64,000 nt of DNA from Panacagrimonas sp041603235 (GTDB taxonomy: Bacteria > Pseudomonadota > Gammaproteobacteria > Nevskiales > Nevskiaceae): the NCBI GenBank assembly GCA_041603235.1, contig JBFIES010000002.1, forward strand, positions 310,001-374,000. The letters run 5' to 3'. How positions within the stretch are numbered: the first letter of the stretch is position 1; the number at the start of each line of letters is the position of its first letter. Under the pieces are notes generated by a model. The model did no database searches and was not told the DNA's origin. It saw only the letters and a program-made list of their open reading frames with translations. Shown piece by piece: positions 33,676 to 42,375 of this stretch. A program made the position numbers and the translations under genes.

Positions 33676-33774
33676 TTTATCTGCCGCAGTCCGGACTGGT
33701 ACTGGGGCGATTGCGCAAGCCGCCGTGGCGCGGCGGCACTGTTCCTGCAAGGCCAGTGAGTTCAGGATGAAACC

Positions 33775-35103
33775 ATGATCGACGACAAGACCCCTTGCCA
33801 GCCAGCCGTACGCCCTCCTGCTCGGCGCATGGGGTCTCGATCGACCGCCAGTACGCGCGGCGCCCTGATGCTCGCAGCGGATGCCATCGATCAACTGTCA
33901 GGCCGCACGCACGAGTTCCACCGTGCAATTTCCGACATGCCTTTCGCTGTGTTGAATCTGATTCCCGGCGTGAATCTCGGTAGCAGGGCAACGCGCGTCC
34001 TGCACGACGGCATCACCGACGGGGTGTATTCCTTGCTGCGCTCCGGCGCGCGCACCTTGTTTTCTGGTGCGGACTTGCTGGCTCGAAACATCGAATTCAA
34101 ACGCGCACGGGCGCCCGCGTTATCAGCGGCATCGCTGACGCCGCTACATGCTGACAATCTGGCCTCGATTCTCAGCGGATTTGTTGGGGATCGCATGGCC
34201 CGCAAGCGCAACCCCTTGGCCATTCGCATGGGAATTTATCGCAACGCGGAGCGAGTCAGGCTTGATGCATTTGGCTTGCGCGCAGGGTTTCCGGACGCCC
34301 AGCCGCGTATCGCCGTCTTTCTGCATGGGTTGTGTGGCAACGAGAAAGTCTGGGACCTGTTCCAGGAGCCGGACGCAACTCCAAGCCAGTCATATGGTGC
34401 GCGGCTCGCGCGGGATTTGGGCTACACCCCGGTATTTTTGCGCTACAACACCGGACTGCACGTGTCGCTCAATGGTCGAAGTCTGTCTCGCCTGCTCAAC
34501 AAGCTGCATCAGAATTGGCCGGTGCAGGCGAGGGAAATCGTTCTGATCGGTCACAGCATGGGCGGTCTGCTGGCTCGCTCAGCCGCTGATACCGGCGCAG
34601 CTGCAGGAGCGCCTTGGGTGAGCGCTTTGCGAAACGTCATTTGCCTGGGCACCCCGCATCTGGGGGCACCGCTCGAACGCTGGGTGCATCTGGCCACGCA
34701 TAGCATGCAGAAGCTGGCACTGACCCGGCCCATTGCCAAAGTGCTGGATTCGCGCAGTCTGGGCATCAAGGATCTGCGATGGGGCTACACCCAGGACCGT
34801 GAGTGGAAACAACGTGACCCCGATGCTTTCTGGGCCCGTGATCGAATGCAGTACGCAGCATTGCCAGGTGTGAATTACCGATTCATGGGGACCTGCTTGA
34901 CCCGAGACCCGGAGCATCCACTTTCGCGTGTGATCGGTGATGGGCTGGTGCCATTGCCGAGCAGCCTGGCCACTGAGGTGGCCAATGCGCAGGGCAGCCT
35001 GCGAGTAGCCTTGCACCACATGCAGCTACTCAATCATCCCGATGTCTATGCACAGATCTTTCGATGGTTGTCGCCACCGCTTGTCGCGATGCAGACTTGC
35101 TGA
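33775..35103 (+). CDS. Alpha/beta hydrolase, lipase-like
   Basis: The 442-residue product has an uncharacterised helical N-terminal half and, from about residue 180, an alpha/beta-hydrolase fold: oxyanion strand IAVFLHGLCGNEKVW, nucleophile elbow LIGHSMGGLLARS (Ser261), CLGTPHLGAPLE, and a likely Asp/His pair towards the C-terminus (IGDGLVPLPSSL, HHMQLLNHPDVY). The GTPHLG segment and elbow resemble PGAP1-type lipases. No signal peptide is obvious. The acyl-CoA synthetase gene follows closely, so the pair may release and activate fatty acids; this is inference. Confidence 0.85.
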   Translation: MIDDKTPCQPAVRPPARRMGSRSTASTRGALMLAADAIDQLSGRTHEFHRAISDMPFAVLNLIPGVNLGSRATRVLHDGITDGVYSLLRSGARTLFSGADLLARNIEFKRARAPALSAASLTPLHADNLASILSGFVGDRMARKRNPLAIRMGIYRNAERVRLDAFGLRAGFPDAQPRIAVFLHGLCGNEKVWDLFQEPDATPSQSYGARLARDLGYTPVFLRYNTGLHVSLNGRSLSRLLNKLHQNWPVQAREIVLIGHSMGGLLARSAADTGAAAGAPWVSALRNVICLGTPHLGAPLERWVHLATHSMQKLALTRPIAKVLDSRSLGIKDLRWGYTQDREWKQRDPDAFWARDRMQYAALPGVNYRFMGTCLTRDPEHPLSRVIGDGLVPLPSSLATEVANAQGSLRVALHHMQLLNHPDVYAQIFRWLSPPLVAMQTC

Positions 35104-35194
35104 TGAATTTCAGCGTATTCCTTTTCTCTTACCGATTGTCTTGCGCCAAACCTGCGCGGGACGTTTCCGCTTTGCAAAATTGAACCGTCAATCC

Positions 35195-37027
35195 ATGTCT
35201 GAAACTACCGAAACTGCAAGAGCCGCCGATACCATCGGATTGCTTGATCTGGCGCGCGGTCTGATGCGCACCGTGCCGGATGCACTCAGCGCGAATCGCG
35301 GTCTGCTGGGGCTTGCAACCCTGAAGCCGGATACCTTCAATTCGATCGGTCTGCATTTGGACAAACTCGCGCGCAAGCATCCGCGTCGCGTGGCCCTGAG
35401 CTTCGACGAACGTCGCTGGACCTATGCCGAGTTCAATGCTTGGGCCAATCGCATTGCGCATGTGCTGCGAGCGGCGGGGGTCGTGGCGGGAGACTCGGTT
35501 GCCATTCTCATGGAAAACCGACCGGAGACGCTGGCCTGCGTTGCCGGGGTCGTGAAGTTGGGCGCCATCGCGGGCATGCTCAATCACAACCAGCGCGGTG
35601 ATGTCCTTGCGCACAGCATCGAGCTGACTAAGGCACGTCTGCTCATCGTTGGCTCGGAGTGTGTGGAGGTGCTGGATTCCACGGAATTCACGCCCAAGGG
35701 CGAACGCGGCGCGGAAATGAAATTTTTCTGGGAAGGTTCGGGCGGTGCTCCTTTTTCCTATGCCAATCTGCGCACCGAGCTGGTTAACGCACCGTCGCAC
35801 AGCCTGGAAGAAACCAGCGCTATTGCTGCCAAACGAGCTGCGTTCTACATCTTTACCTCCGGGACCACGGGCATGCCCAAGGCCTCGGTCATGAGTCACT
35901 ATCGCTGGCTCAAGGGTATGGCTGGCCTGGGCCAGATGGCCCTGCGCCTCAAGCCCGACGACGTTTTCTACTGCGCCCTGCCGCTCTATCACAACAATGC
36001 GCTGACAGTGTCCTGGGGCGCGACGCTAGGCGCAGGTTGCACCTTGGCATTGGGGCGCAAGTTCAGTGCAAGCCGCTTCTGGCATGACATCCGTCACTAT
36101 CAGGCCACAGGTTTTTGTTACATCGGCGAAATATGCCGCTATCTGCTGAACCGGCCTGCTGACGCCGCGGACAAGGATCATCAGGTGCGCGTCATCTGCG
36201 GAAACGGATTGCGACCCGAAATCTGGGATGAGTTCCAGGCGCGCTTCGGTATTGAGCGAATCGCAGAATTCTATGGTGCCAGCGAGTCCAACGCGGCTTT
36301 CGTTAACGGCTTTGGTCTGTCCAAGACCGCCGGTTTTTGTCCCCTGCCTTTTGCGATTGTGGAATTCGATGCAGAGCAGGAGGTCCCTGTGCGCGGCGAT
36401 GATGGATACATGAAGAAGCTGGGCAAGGGAGGCGTGGGACTGCTCATCACGGAGATCAGCGAGAAGTCGCCGTTTGATGGTTACACCGACGTCAGTGCCA
36501 GCCAGAAGAAAGTGTTCCGCGACGTTTTTGCGCCTGGTGACTGCTGGCTCAACAGTGGTGACCTGGTCCGCAATCAGGGCTTTCGTCACATCGCGTTCGT
36601 GGATCGCGTGGGTGACACCTTTCGCTGGAAGGGCGAGAACGTGGCCACCACGCAGGTTGAAGGAGCGCTCAATGATCATCCCAGTGTGGAGCAGGCCGTG
36701 GTCTACGGTGTGGAAGTTCCCGGGGCTGATGGCCGCGCCGGCATGGCTTCATTGACTTGGAAGGGCGAGGCTTTCGACGGTGCAGCGCTTGCCCAGGCGG
36801 CCGCCGAGGCATTGCCTGCTTATGCAGTACCGTTGTTCATCCGCTTGCGACCGGAGCAGGAAGTCACGGGCACCTTCAAGTTTCGCAAGGTCGAGGTACG
36901 CAAACAGGGTTTCGATCCGGGGCAGGTCAGCGAACCCCTCTATGTCCTGCTTGATGCTGCGCGTGGCTACGAGCCTTTGACGGACAAGATTTATGCGGAC
37001 ATTAAGAAGGGCAAAGTGCGCTTCTGA
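35195..37027 (+). CDS. Long-chain acyl-CoA synthetase, FATP/VLACS type
   Basis: The 610-residue product is an AMP-forming ligase that activates long-chain fatty acids with CoA. It has the phosphate-binding loop YIFTSGTTGMPKASVMSH, the adenine motif EFYGASESN, the GDLVR hinge region, and the FATP-family signature DTFRWKGENVATTQVEG. This groups it with the fatty acid transport protein/FadD6 branch rather than E. coli FadD. ATG 35195 is preferred; the frame opens earlier at 35042 within the hydrolase gene. It lies 91 bases after the hydrolase and converges on rnd. Confidence 0.9.
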   Translation: MSETTETARAADTIGLLDLARGLMRTVPDALSANRGLLGLATLKPDTFNSIGLHLDKLARKHPRRVALSFDERRWTYAEFNAWANRIAHVLRAAGVVAGDSVAILMENRPETLACVAGVVKLGAIAGMLNHNQRGDVLAHSIELTKARLLIVGSECVEVLDSTEFTPKGERGAEMKFFWEGSGGAPFSYANLRTELVNAPSHSLEETSAIAAKRAAFYIFTSGTTGMPKASVMSHYRWLKGMAGLGQMALRLKPDDVFYCALPLYHNNALTVSWGATLGAGCTLALGRKFSASRFWHDIRHYQATGFCYIGEICRYLLNRPADAADKDHQVRVICGNGLRPEIWDEFQARFGIERIAEFYGASESNAAFVNGFGLSKTAGFCPLPFAIVEFDAEQEVPVRGDDGYMKKLGKGGVGLLITEISEKSPFDGYTDVSASQKKVFRDVFAPGDCWLNSGDLVRNQGFRHIAFVDRVGDTFRWKGENVATTQVEGALNDHPSVEQAVVYGVEVPGADGRAGMASLTWKGEAFDGAALAQAAAEALPAYAVPLFIRLRPEQEVTGTFKFRKVEVRKQGFDPGQVSEPLYVLLDAARGYEPLTDKIYADIKKGKVRF

Positions 37028-37059
37028 GCATCAACCCCTGAGCGGGGCGACGCCGTTTC

Positions 37060-38154
37060 TCATGTGAGTTCGCCGAGTAATTGCTCGCCGGCCACTTCGC
37101 GCCGCCATCCGCGCAGAAGCGCGATGTCAGCCTTGTCCGCGTGTTCCACGAGCGCTTCAATGTCCGCACGTGTGGCTAACATCGAAGGCGGAATTTCCAA
37201 CTTCTGGGCAATGCCGCGTGCGCGCTCGAGCATGCGCTTGAGTCGCTTCTTGTCCTCGTCATCCTGAATTTTCTCGACGACCCGCGCCGCGGCATTTTCC
37301 TCCAGCGTCTGCTCGATGAGTCCGATCAGCACCGCGCCGTGCGTATCCAGCGTCTTCGCCGGCAGCGCCTGCAGATCTGCGAGCTGATCGAGTGAGCGGG
37401 GCTGACGTTGCGCCAGGGTATAGAGCGCATCGTCGGCGAGAATCCAGCGTCGCGGGCGATCTCTCTTTTCCGCAACGGTTTCGCGCCACTGGGCCAGATT
37501 CGCGGCAATGTTCTGTGCATTGGCATCGAGTCGCGCCAGACCCTTGAGTCGTTTCCATTCGCGCTCAGGATGAACCAGATAGCGATCGGCCTGCGCAAGG
37601 GCCTCGCAATCCTGCTGCATCCATTCAAGGCGGCCGCGCTGTTTCAATTCTTCCTTCAGTCTGGGGTAGAGCTCGGCCAGATAGCGCACGTCGTCAGCGG
37701 CGTAGGCCAGTTCCTTCTCATTCAGCGGGCGTCGGGCCCAGTTGGTCCTCGACAGGCTCTTGTCGAGCTCGATGCCCATGGTTTTCTTGACCAGTCCCGC
37801 ATACCCCAGTTGATCGCCGTAGCCCAGAAGTGCCGCTGCAATCTGCGTGTCAAAAAGTGGTTGCGGCGATTGTCCGCACAAGCGAACAAAAATCTCCAGA
37901 TCCTGACTCGCTGCGTGAAAGACGCTGATGCTGGAAGGCTGCAACAACAGGTCAAGCAGCGGCTTCAGGTCCTTGATGGCCAGAGGGTCGATGCAGGCAT
38001 TGAGATCGCCGGCGCTGATCTGGATCAGGCACAGCTTGGGGTAGTAGGTCTGTTCGCGGACAAACTCAGTATCAATGGCGAGAAACTCGGCCGTACGCCA
38101 GCGCTGGATGTGCTGGTCAAGCTTTTCTGCGGTATCAATGAAGATCGGGGTCAC
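37060..38154 (-). CDS. rnd: Ribonuclease D
   Basis: RNase D is a 3'-5' exonuclease that trims tRNA and other small RNA. The 364-residue product starts at a GTG and shows the DEDD exonuclease motifs: FLAIDTEFV (Asp28, Glu30, the same numbers as in E. coli), HAASQDLEIF and YAADDVRYL, then the HRDC domain (about residues 210-290, RDRPRRWILADDALYTLAQR). Length matches the family (375 in E. coli). It converges on the acyl-CoA synthetase gene and is divergent from the small membrane protein gene, 69 bases away. Confidence 0.95.
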   Translation of the reverse strand: MTPIFIDTAEKLDQHIQRWRTAEFLAIDTEFVREQTYYPKLCLIQISAGDLNACIDPLAIKDLKPLLDLLLQPSSISVFHAASQDLEIFVRLCGQSPQPLFDTQIAAALLGYGDQLGYAGLVKKTMGIELDKSLSRTNWARRPLNEKELAYAADDVRYLAELYPRLKEELKQRGRLEWMQQDCEALAQADRYLVHPEREWKRLKGLARLDANAQNIAANLAQWRETVAEKRDRPRRWILADDALYTLAQRQPRSLDQLADLQALPAKTLDTHGAVLIGLIEQTLEENAAARVVEKIQDDEDKKRLKRMLERARGIAQKLEIPPSMLATRADIEALVEHADKADIALLRGWRREVAGEQLLGELT

Positions 38155-38223
38155 GTGCGATGCGGGTCAGGTCTGTGGCTTGGAGGCTCTACAATAGCCG
38201 CTCGACAGATTCCGCGGCCGAAC

Positions 38224-38799
38224 ATGTTTCAATCCCTGATCAATGCATCCCTGAATTTGCTGCTGTTTCGCGGTGGCCCACAGGACCTTCCCTATCATCC
38301 ACCGCTGACCGGCGTGCTGGTTCCGGCCGCTGTTCTGGTCAATTTCTGGGTGGTGGCGCAGGTCTTCCCGGCAGTGATCGCCGCTGTGATGTCGCTGGCT
38401 ACCGTGGTGGCCATGGCCTATGTAACGCGGATTCTGCTGCGCATGCGCAAGAGTCCCGAGCGCTTTTCGCAAACCTATCACTCGCTGTTGATGGTGGTCC
38501 TGCTGACCAGCGTGTTGTCGTGGATTCCGCTGTCGCAGATGCCGCAGATCGAGTCGATTGAGCAGGTGGCAGAGGGTGAGCAGGCGCGCGGACCCTTGTG
38601 GGTGGCGATGCTCGTGTATCTGATCAATTTCTGGAAATTTGCGGTCAATGCCAGCATTTTCCGGCAGGCCGGGCAGCTGAGCCTGATCGTTTCGATCCTC
38701 GTGTCCGTGCTGATGGAGATTGGCATCGGCGTGTTTACGGTCTTCTTTTTCCTGGTCGCGTCGGCACTTTTCGGGACCGGCGCCGCACCGGCAGGCTGA
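38224..38799 (+). CDS. Small multi-pass membrane protein, unknown function
   Basis: This 191-residue protein has about four membrane segments: LTGVLVPAAVLVNFWVVAQV, AVIAAVMSLATVVAMAYV, SLLMVVLLTSVLSWIPL and a longer hydrophobic C-terminal stretch. I do not recognise a family. The start ATG at 38224 fits the gap after rnd, although the same frame is open far upstream. Its stop is one base before the mpl ATG, so it is probably cotranslated with mpl. Relatives next to mpl or rnd would be needed to suggest a role. Confidence 0.75.
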   Translation: MFQSLINASLNLLLFRGGPQDLPYHPPLTGVLVPAAVLVNFWVVAQVFPAVIAAVMSLATVVAMAYVTRILLRMRKSPERFSQTYHSLLMVVLLTSVLSWIPLSQMPQIESIEQVAEGEQARGPLWVAMLVYLINFWKFAVNASIFRQAGQLSLIVSILVSVLMEIGIGVFTVFFFLVASALFGTGAAPAG

Positions 38800-38800
38800 T

Positions 38801-40162
38801 ATGCACCTGCATATTCTGGGGATTTGCGGCACCTTCATGGCGGGCATCGCGGCGCTTGCTCGTGAAGCGGGTCATCGCGTGACAGGGTCAGATGCCAATG
38901 CTTGGCCGCCCATGTCCACACAGCTGGAAAGTCTGGGCATCGAGGTCATGCAGGGTTACGAGCCGGCGCACCTCGATCCAGCGCCCGATGTCGTGGTGGT
39001 GGGCAATGTGGTGACACGCGGCAGCCGCTTCCCCGCCATGGAGCAGGCTCTGGATTTGGGGTTGCCTTATATCTCTGGGCCGCAATGGCTTGCCGAAAAC
39101 GTATTGCAGGGGCGCCACGTACTGGCCGTGGCCGGAACGCATGGAAAAACCACCACCAGCTCCCTGCTGGCCTGGCTGCTGGATCAGGCGGGACTTGAGC
39201 CCGGCTTCCTGATTGGCGGTGTGCCGCTGGATTTCGGTGTCTCAGCGCGACTGGGCAAGGGCAAATACTTTGTCATTGAGGCGGATGAGTACGACACCGC
39301 CTTTTTCGACAAGCGATCCAAGTTTGTCCATTACCGGCCCCGAACCTGCGTGCTCAACAATCTGGAGTTTGATCACGCGGATATCTTTGATGATCTGGCC
39401 AGCATCGAGCGCCAGTTTCATCATCTGGTGCGCACGGTGCCGGCCAGTGGCGATTTGGTGGTCAACGGGCAGGACGCCAATCTGGTGCGCGTTCTGCAGA
39501 AAGGTGCCTGGAGCCGTATTCGGAAATTTGCAGATGGCAGTGGCCTGCAGGCGCAGACCCATGCGGATGGATTTGACCTGCTCGACCAGGGTCACGCGCT
39601 GGGCCGGGTCAAGTCGCCCCTGCAGGGCGCGCACAATCATGCAAATGCGCTGGCCGCCATGACCGCCGCGCAGTGCGTCGGTGTGAGTCTTGAGCAATCC
39701 ATCCAGGCGCTGCAGACCTTCCAGAGTGTCAAGCGCCGCCTTGAAGTGATCGGCGTTGCTGCCGGAATCACCGTCTATGACGATTTTGCCCACCACCCAA
39801 CGGCGGTGAAGGCGACCATCGAGACATTGAAATCGGCCGGGCAGGGGCGCGTGCTGGCGGTACTGGAGCCGCGCTCCAACACCATGCGAATGGGCACGCA
39901 GGCCAGCGACCTGGTGCAGGCTCTGGCCCCGGCAGATCACAGTTTCGTGTTCGTGCGACCCGACCTGAACTGGGATGTTCATGCCGCGTTGAAGGACCTT
40001 GGCGCGCAATTGAGCGTAGATCAGCATCTCGATGCGCTGATCGCACGTATTGTTTCGCAGGCGCGCGAAGGTGACCGAATCGTGATCATGAGTAACGGTG
40101 ATTTCGGAGGGGTGCACCATCGCCTGCTGGATCAGCTTTCGAGAGGGCGGCCTCAGACCTGA
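38801..40162 (+). CDS. mpl: UDP-N-acetylmuramate:tripeptide ligase Mpl
   Basis: Mpl recycles the murein tripeptide L-Ala-gamma-D-Glu-meso-DAP by joining it to UDP-MurNAc. The 453-residue product has the Mur ligase layout: an N-terminal nucleotide-binding motif (HILGICGTFMAGIAALAREA), P-loop AVAGTHGKTTTSSLLAWLL, FVIEADEYDTAFFDKRSKF (the Mpl-type sequence), NLEFDHADIF and the C-terminal domain with YDDFAHHPTAVKATIETL. Length matches E. coli Mpl (457). It follows the small membrane gene with almost no gap. Confidence 0.95.
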   Translation: MHLHILGICGTFMAGIAALAREAGHRVTGSDANAWPPMSTQLESLGIEVMQGYEPAHLDPAPDVVVVGNVVTRGSRFPAMEQALDLGLPYISGPQWLAENVLQGRHVLAVAGTHGKTTTSSLLAWLLDQAGLEPGFLIGGVPLDFGVSARLGKGKYFVIEADEYDTAFFDKRSKFVHYRPRTCVLNNLEFDHADIFDDLASIERQFHHLVRTVPASGDLVVNGQDANLVRVLQKGAWSRIRKFADGSGLQAQTHADGFDLLDQGHALGRVKSPLQGAHNHANALAAMTAAQCVGVSLEQSIQALQTFQSVKRRLEVIGVAAGITVYDDFAHHPTAVKATIETLKSAGQGRVLAVLEPRSNTMRMGTQASDLVQALAPADHSFVFVRPDLNWDVHAALKDLGAQLSVDQHLDALIARIVSQAREGDRIVIMSNGDFGGVHHRLLDQLSRGRPQT

Positions 40163-40207
40163 ATCCGACGTCGATTCCCGGACCGTCAAAATCGATAAGC
40201 TAGTACG

Positions 40208-41008
40208 GTGCATTTGAACTCCCATAGCAGTCCCAAGTCGGATCACAGAACCTGCAGGCCCGACGGGCGATTTGCACGGTGGCCGCGCCGCATCGGTCTC
40301 ATCCTGCTGCTGGTTCTGGGCCCTGCGGCGGCGCAGACTGAACTGGTCGGCTCACTGGCTTATACGACGGACTACGTGCATCGCGGAGTGACGCAGTCCA
40401 GTGGGCAGGGTGCTCTGCAGGCGGGAGCAGCACTGCGACGACCGGAAGGTTTCTACGTCAGCGCCTGGGTCTCCACACTTGAGCTGTATCGACTGGGGCC
40501 GGATTTCGGTGATGGTGATGCGCTTGAACTGGATCTGTTATTGGGCCTGAGCCGCCCGCTGGATTCGCAATGGACCTGGAACCTGACAGCAGGGCGCTAT
40601 ATCTATTCGGGCGACCGCCGGAATCTGGACTACAACTACTACGAATTCTCCGCAGACCTGTCCTTTCGTGATCGTCTGCGCCTGAGCGTGGCCTGGACAC
40701 CCGAGGTGACAGATCACACGCGCAACCCCATCCCGGAGGCCATGGAAGGGTCGCGCACGGTTGTCGAGGCGGCCGGTCAGTGGCCACTGCGGCGCTGGCT
40801 TTCTCTGAACGCAGGGTTTGGCTACAACGATTCAAGCGAAGTCGCCGACCTCGAGTACACCTACTGGAGCGCCGGTGCCAGCCTGCATTGGCGCCGTTGC
40901 ACCCTTGATTTAGCGCACTATTCAACTGACAGCGAAGCCAGGGGGCGGTGGGCCGACGGACGCGCGGCTGATCGATTTGCGGCAAGCCTGATTCTGAGCT
41001 TCGATTGA
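40208..41008 (+). CDS. TorF family putative porin
   Basis: The 266-residue product starts at a GTG and has a signal peptide ending near LGPAAAQ. It then shows the TorF/Gcw_chp pattern at the mature N-terminus, LAYTTDYVHRGVTQSSGQGA, typical of a family of predicted outer-membrane barrels. Alternating aromatic and polar residues and a C-terminal ASLILSFD strand support a beta-barrel. The transported solute is unknown. It lies 45 bases after mpl and 63 bases before the sigma factor gene; cotranscription with either is possible. Confidence 0.83.
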   Translation: MHLNSHSSPKSDHRTCRPDGRFARWPRRIGLILLLVLGPAAAQTELVGSLAYTTDYVHRGVTQSSGQGALQAGAALRRPEGFYVSAWVSTLELYRLGPDFGDGDALELDLLLGLSRPLDSQWTWNLTAGRYIYSGDRRNLDYNYYEFSADLSFRDRLRLSVAWTPEVTDHTRNPIPEAMEGSRTVVEAAGQWPLRRWLSLNAGFGYNDSSEVADLEYTYWSAGASLHWRRCTLDLAHYSTDSEARGRWADGRAADRFAASLILSFD

Positions 41009-41071
41009 ACCCGATGAGAATCCCGGGGCACATAAGCTTGTTCAATCTCACCGGGGCAGGTTTTTTCAGCG

Positions 41072-41686
41072 ATGCATCTGGCTGCTGACAATACGCATCA
41101 GGGCAAGGAGGCGCTGGACGACGCGCAGCTGATGCGCCGTGTCGCCCAGAGGGATCGTGCGGCTTTTGAAAAGCTCTATCTCGGGTATCACAGGCGCCTG
41201 TCTCGATTTCTGATGCGCTTTGCAGAGTCCTACGAGGCGGCGGAAGAAATCATCAACGACACCATGATGGTCGTGTGGGACAAGGCAGACAGCTTTCGTG
41301 GCAGCTCCAAGGTATCGACCTGGATTATCGGCATTGCCTACCGGCGTGCGCTCAAGGCGTTCAAACACAGCAAGGTGCAGCGCAATGCGGAAGCCAAGGC
41401 GGTCGAAGTGGAACAAATCGAGCGGCTGGAAATTTTTGGCGCGGATTCGGACAGCACGCGGACCCAATGGCTGGCTCAGGGGATGAAGCGATTGTCGCTG
41501 GAGCAGAGGATGGTCATTGAGCTTGCCTATTTTCTGGGGCATTCCTGTGAAGAAATCAGTCAGATCACAGATACGCCGGTCAACACTGTAAAGACCCGCA
41601 TGTTTCATGCGCGTCATCGCCTTCGAGCGGTACTGCCGGGCCTCGGGGAGCCGGCCGGAACGCAGAACCTGGATTCTTCCTCATGA
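41072..41686 (+). CDS. ECF-family RNA polymerase sigma factor
   Basis: The 204-residue product is an extracytoplasmic-function sigma factor. Region 2 is seen in RDRAAFEKLYLGYHRRLSRF and NDTMMVVWDKADSFRGSSKV, and region 4 in LSLEQRMVIELAYFLGHSCE, continuing EISQITDTPVNTVKTRMFHA. It has an unusually long, charged linker between the two regions. Its stop codon overlaps the start of the anti-sigma gene (ATGA), which in turn overlaps the peptidase gene, so the three are made as one unit. Confidence 0.92.
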   Translation: MHLAADNTHQGKEALDDAQLMRRVAQRDRAAFEKLYLGYHRRLSRFLMRFAESYEAAEEIINDTMMVVWDKADSFRGSSKVSTWIIGIAYRRALKAFKHSKVQRNAEAKAVEVEQIERLEIFGADSDSTRTQWLAQGMKRLSLEQRMVIELAYFLGHSCEEISQITDTPVNTVKTRMFHARHRLRAVLPGLGEPAGTQNLDSSS

Positions 41687-42375
41687 GCAACACCCCGACC
41701 AACCTGGAACAGGAACATCTCTGGGCAGAACGCATGCTGCCGTGGCAGGTGAACGGCACGCTCTCGCAGGCCGACAGCGAACGTCTGCAATCGCATCTGC
41801 GCGTCTGCGCGAGTTGCCACCGCGACCTGGAACTCGAATCCGAGCTGGCCAGCCGCGTTGCGGTGTCACCGGTGGTGGATTATGCCCCGCAGGCTTCGCT
41901 TGCTCGCATGATGAAGCGCATCGATGCTGAGGCACAGGAAAAGCCGGTTGCATCAGAGCCGCCGGGTTTGAAGCGACGTACGCAGCGGCGCGCAAGTTTT
42001 TCCATGACCGCCGCACTCGCGGTGCAGGCCGCCGCGCTGGCAGTGATTGCGGTGACGGTGCTGTGGGTCGCCACACGCCCTGCGCCGGTTGCGGAATACC
42101 GCACGCTGAGCGCTGCGCCGGCCACCCTGGATGCCAGGCTGCAGGTGGTATTCACCGATACCTCGACGGCTGAACAAATCCGATCCACGCTGTCGAGCAT
42201 TGGTGGGCATATTGTGGATGGTCCTTCCCGCGCGGGTGTCTTCCTGATTGAAATCGAGGCCGCTGGCACGCCGCCAGAAGCCGCTGAGCAGGCCCTGCAG
42301 AACGCAGAGAAGCAGCTGGCGGGGAATCCGCTGGTGCGTTACGTGGCGCAGGTTCCCGGAGGCCTGGCGCAATGA
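41683..42375 (+). CDS. Zinc-finger anti-sigma factor with propeptide-like C-terminal domain
   Basis: The 230-residue product has an N-terminal anti-sigma zinc-binding motif (His12, His38-x3-Cys42-x2-Cys45, in HLRVCASC) and one membrane helix (about 106-127, AALAVQAAALAVIAVTVLWV). The C-terminal periplasmic domain (about 145-228) has the pattern VVFTDTSTAEQIRSTLSSIG, then VDGPSRAGVFLIEI and NPLVRYVAQVPG. That pattern resembles the inhibitor I9/subtilase propeptide fold. The protein should hold the ECF sigma factor at the membrane. Because the next gene encodes a subtilase, the C-terminal domain may interact with it; this is inference. Confidence 0.87.
   Translation: MSNTPTNLEQEHLWAERMLPWQVNGTLSQADSERLQSHLRVCASCHRDLELESELASRVAVSPVVDYAPQASLARMMKRIDAEAQEKPVASEPPGLKRRTQRRASFSMTAALAVQAAALAVIAVTVLWVATRPAPVAEYRTLSAAPATLDARLQVVFTDTSTAEQIRSTLSSIGGHIVDGPSRAGVFLIEIEAAGTPPEAAEQALQNAEKQLAGNPLVRYVAQVPGGLAQ

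Noticed and set aside
33719..33737. GCCGCC/GGCGGC hairpin after the GGDEF gene as a terminator
   Set aside because: Short stem and no T-run.
39242..40246. A 334-codon minus-strand frame opposite mpl
   Set aside because: Mpl motifs are intact on the plus strand across the same bases; the shadow has no family match or start signal.
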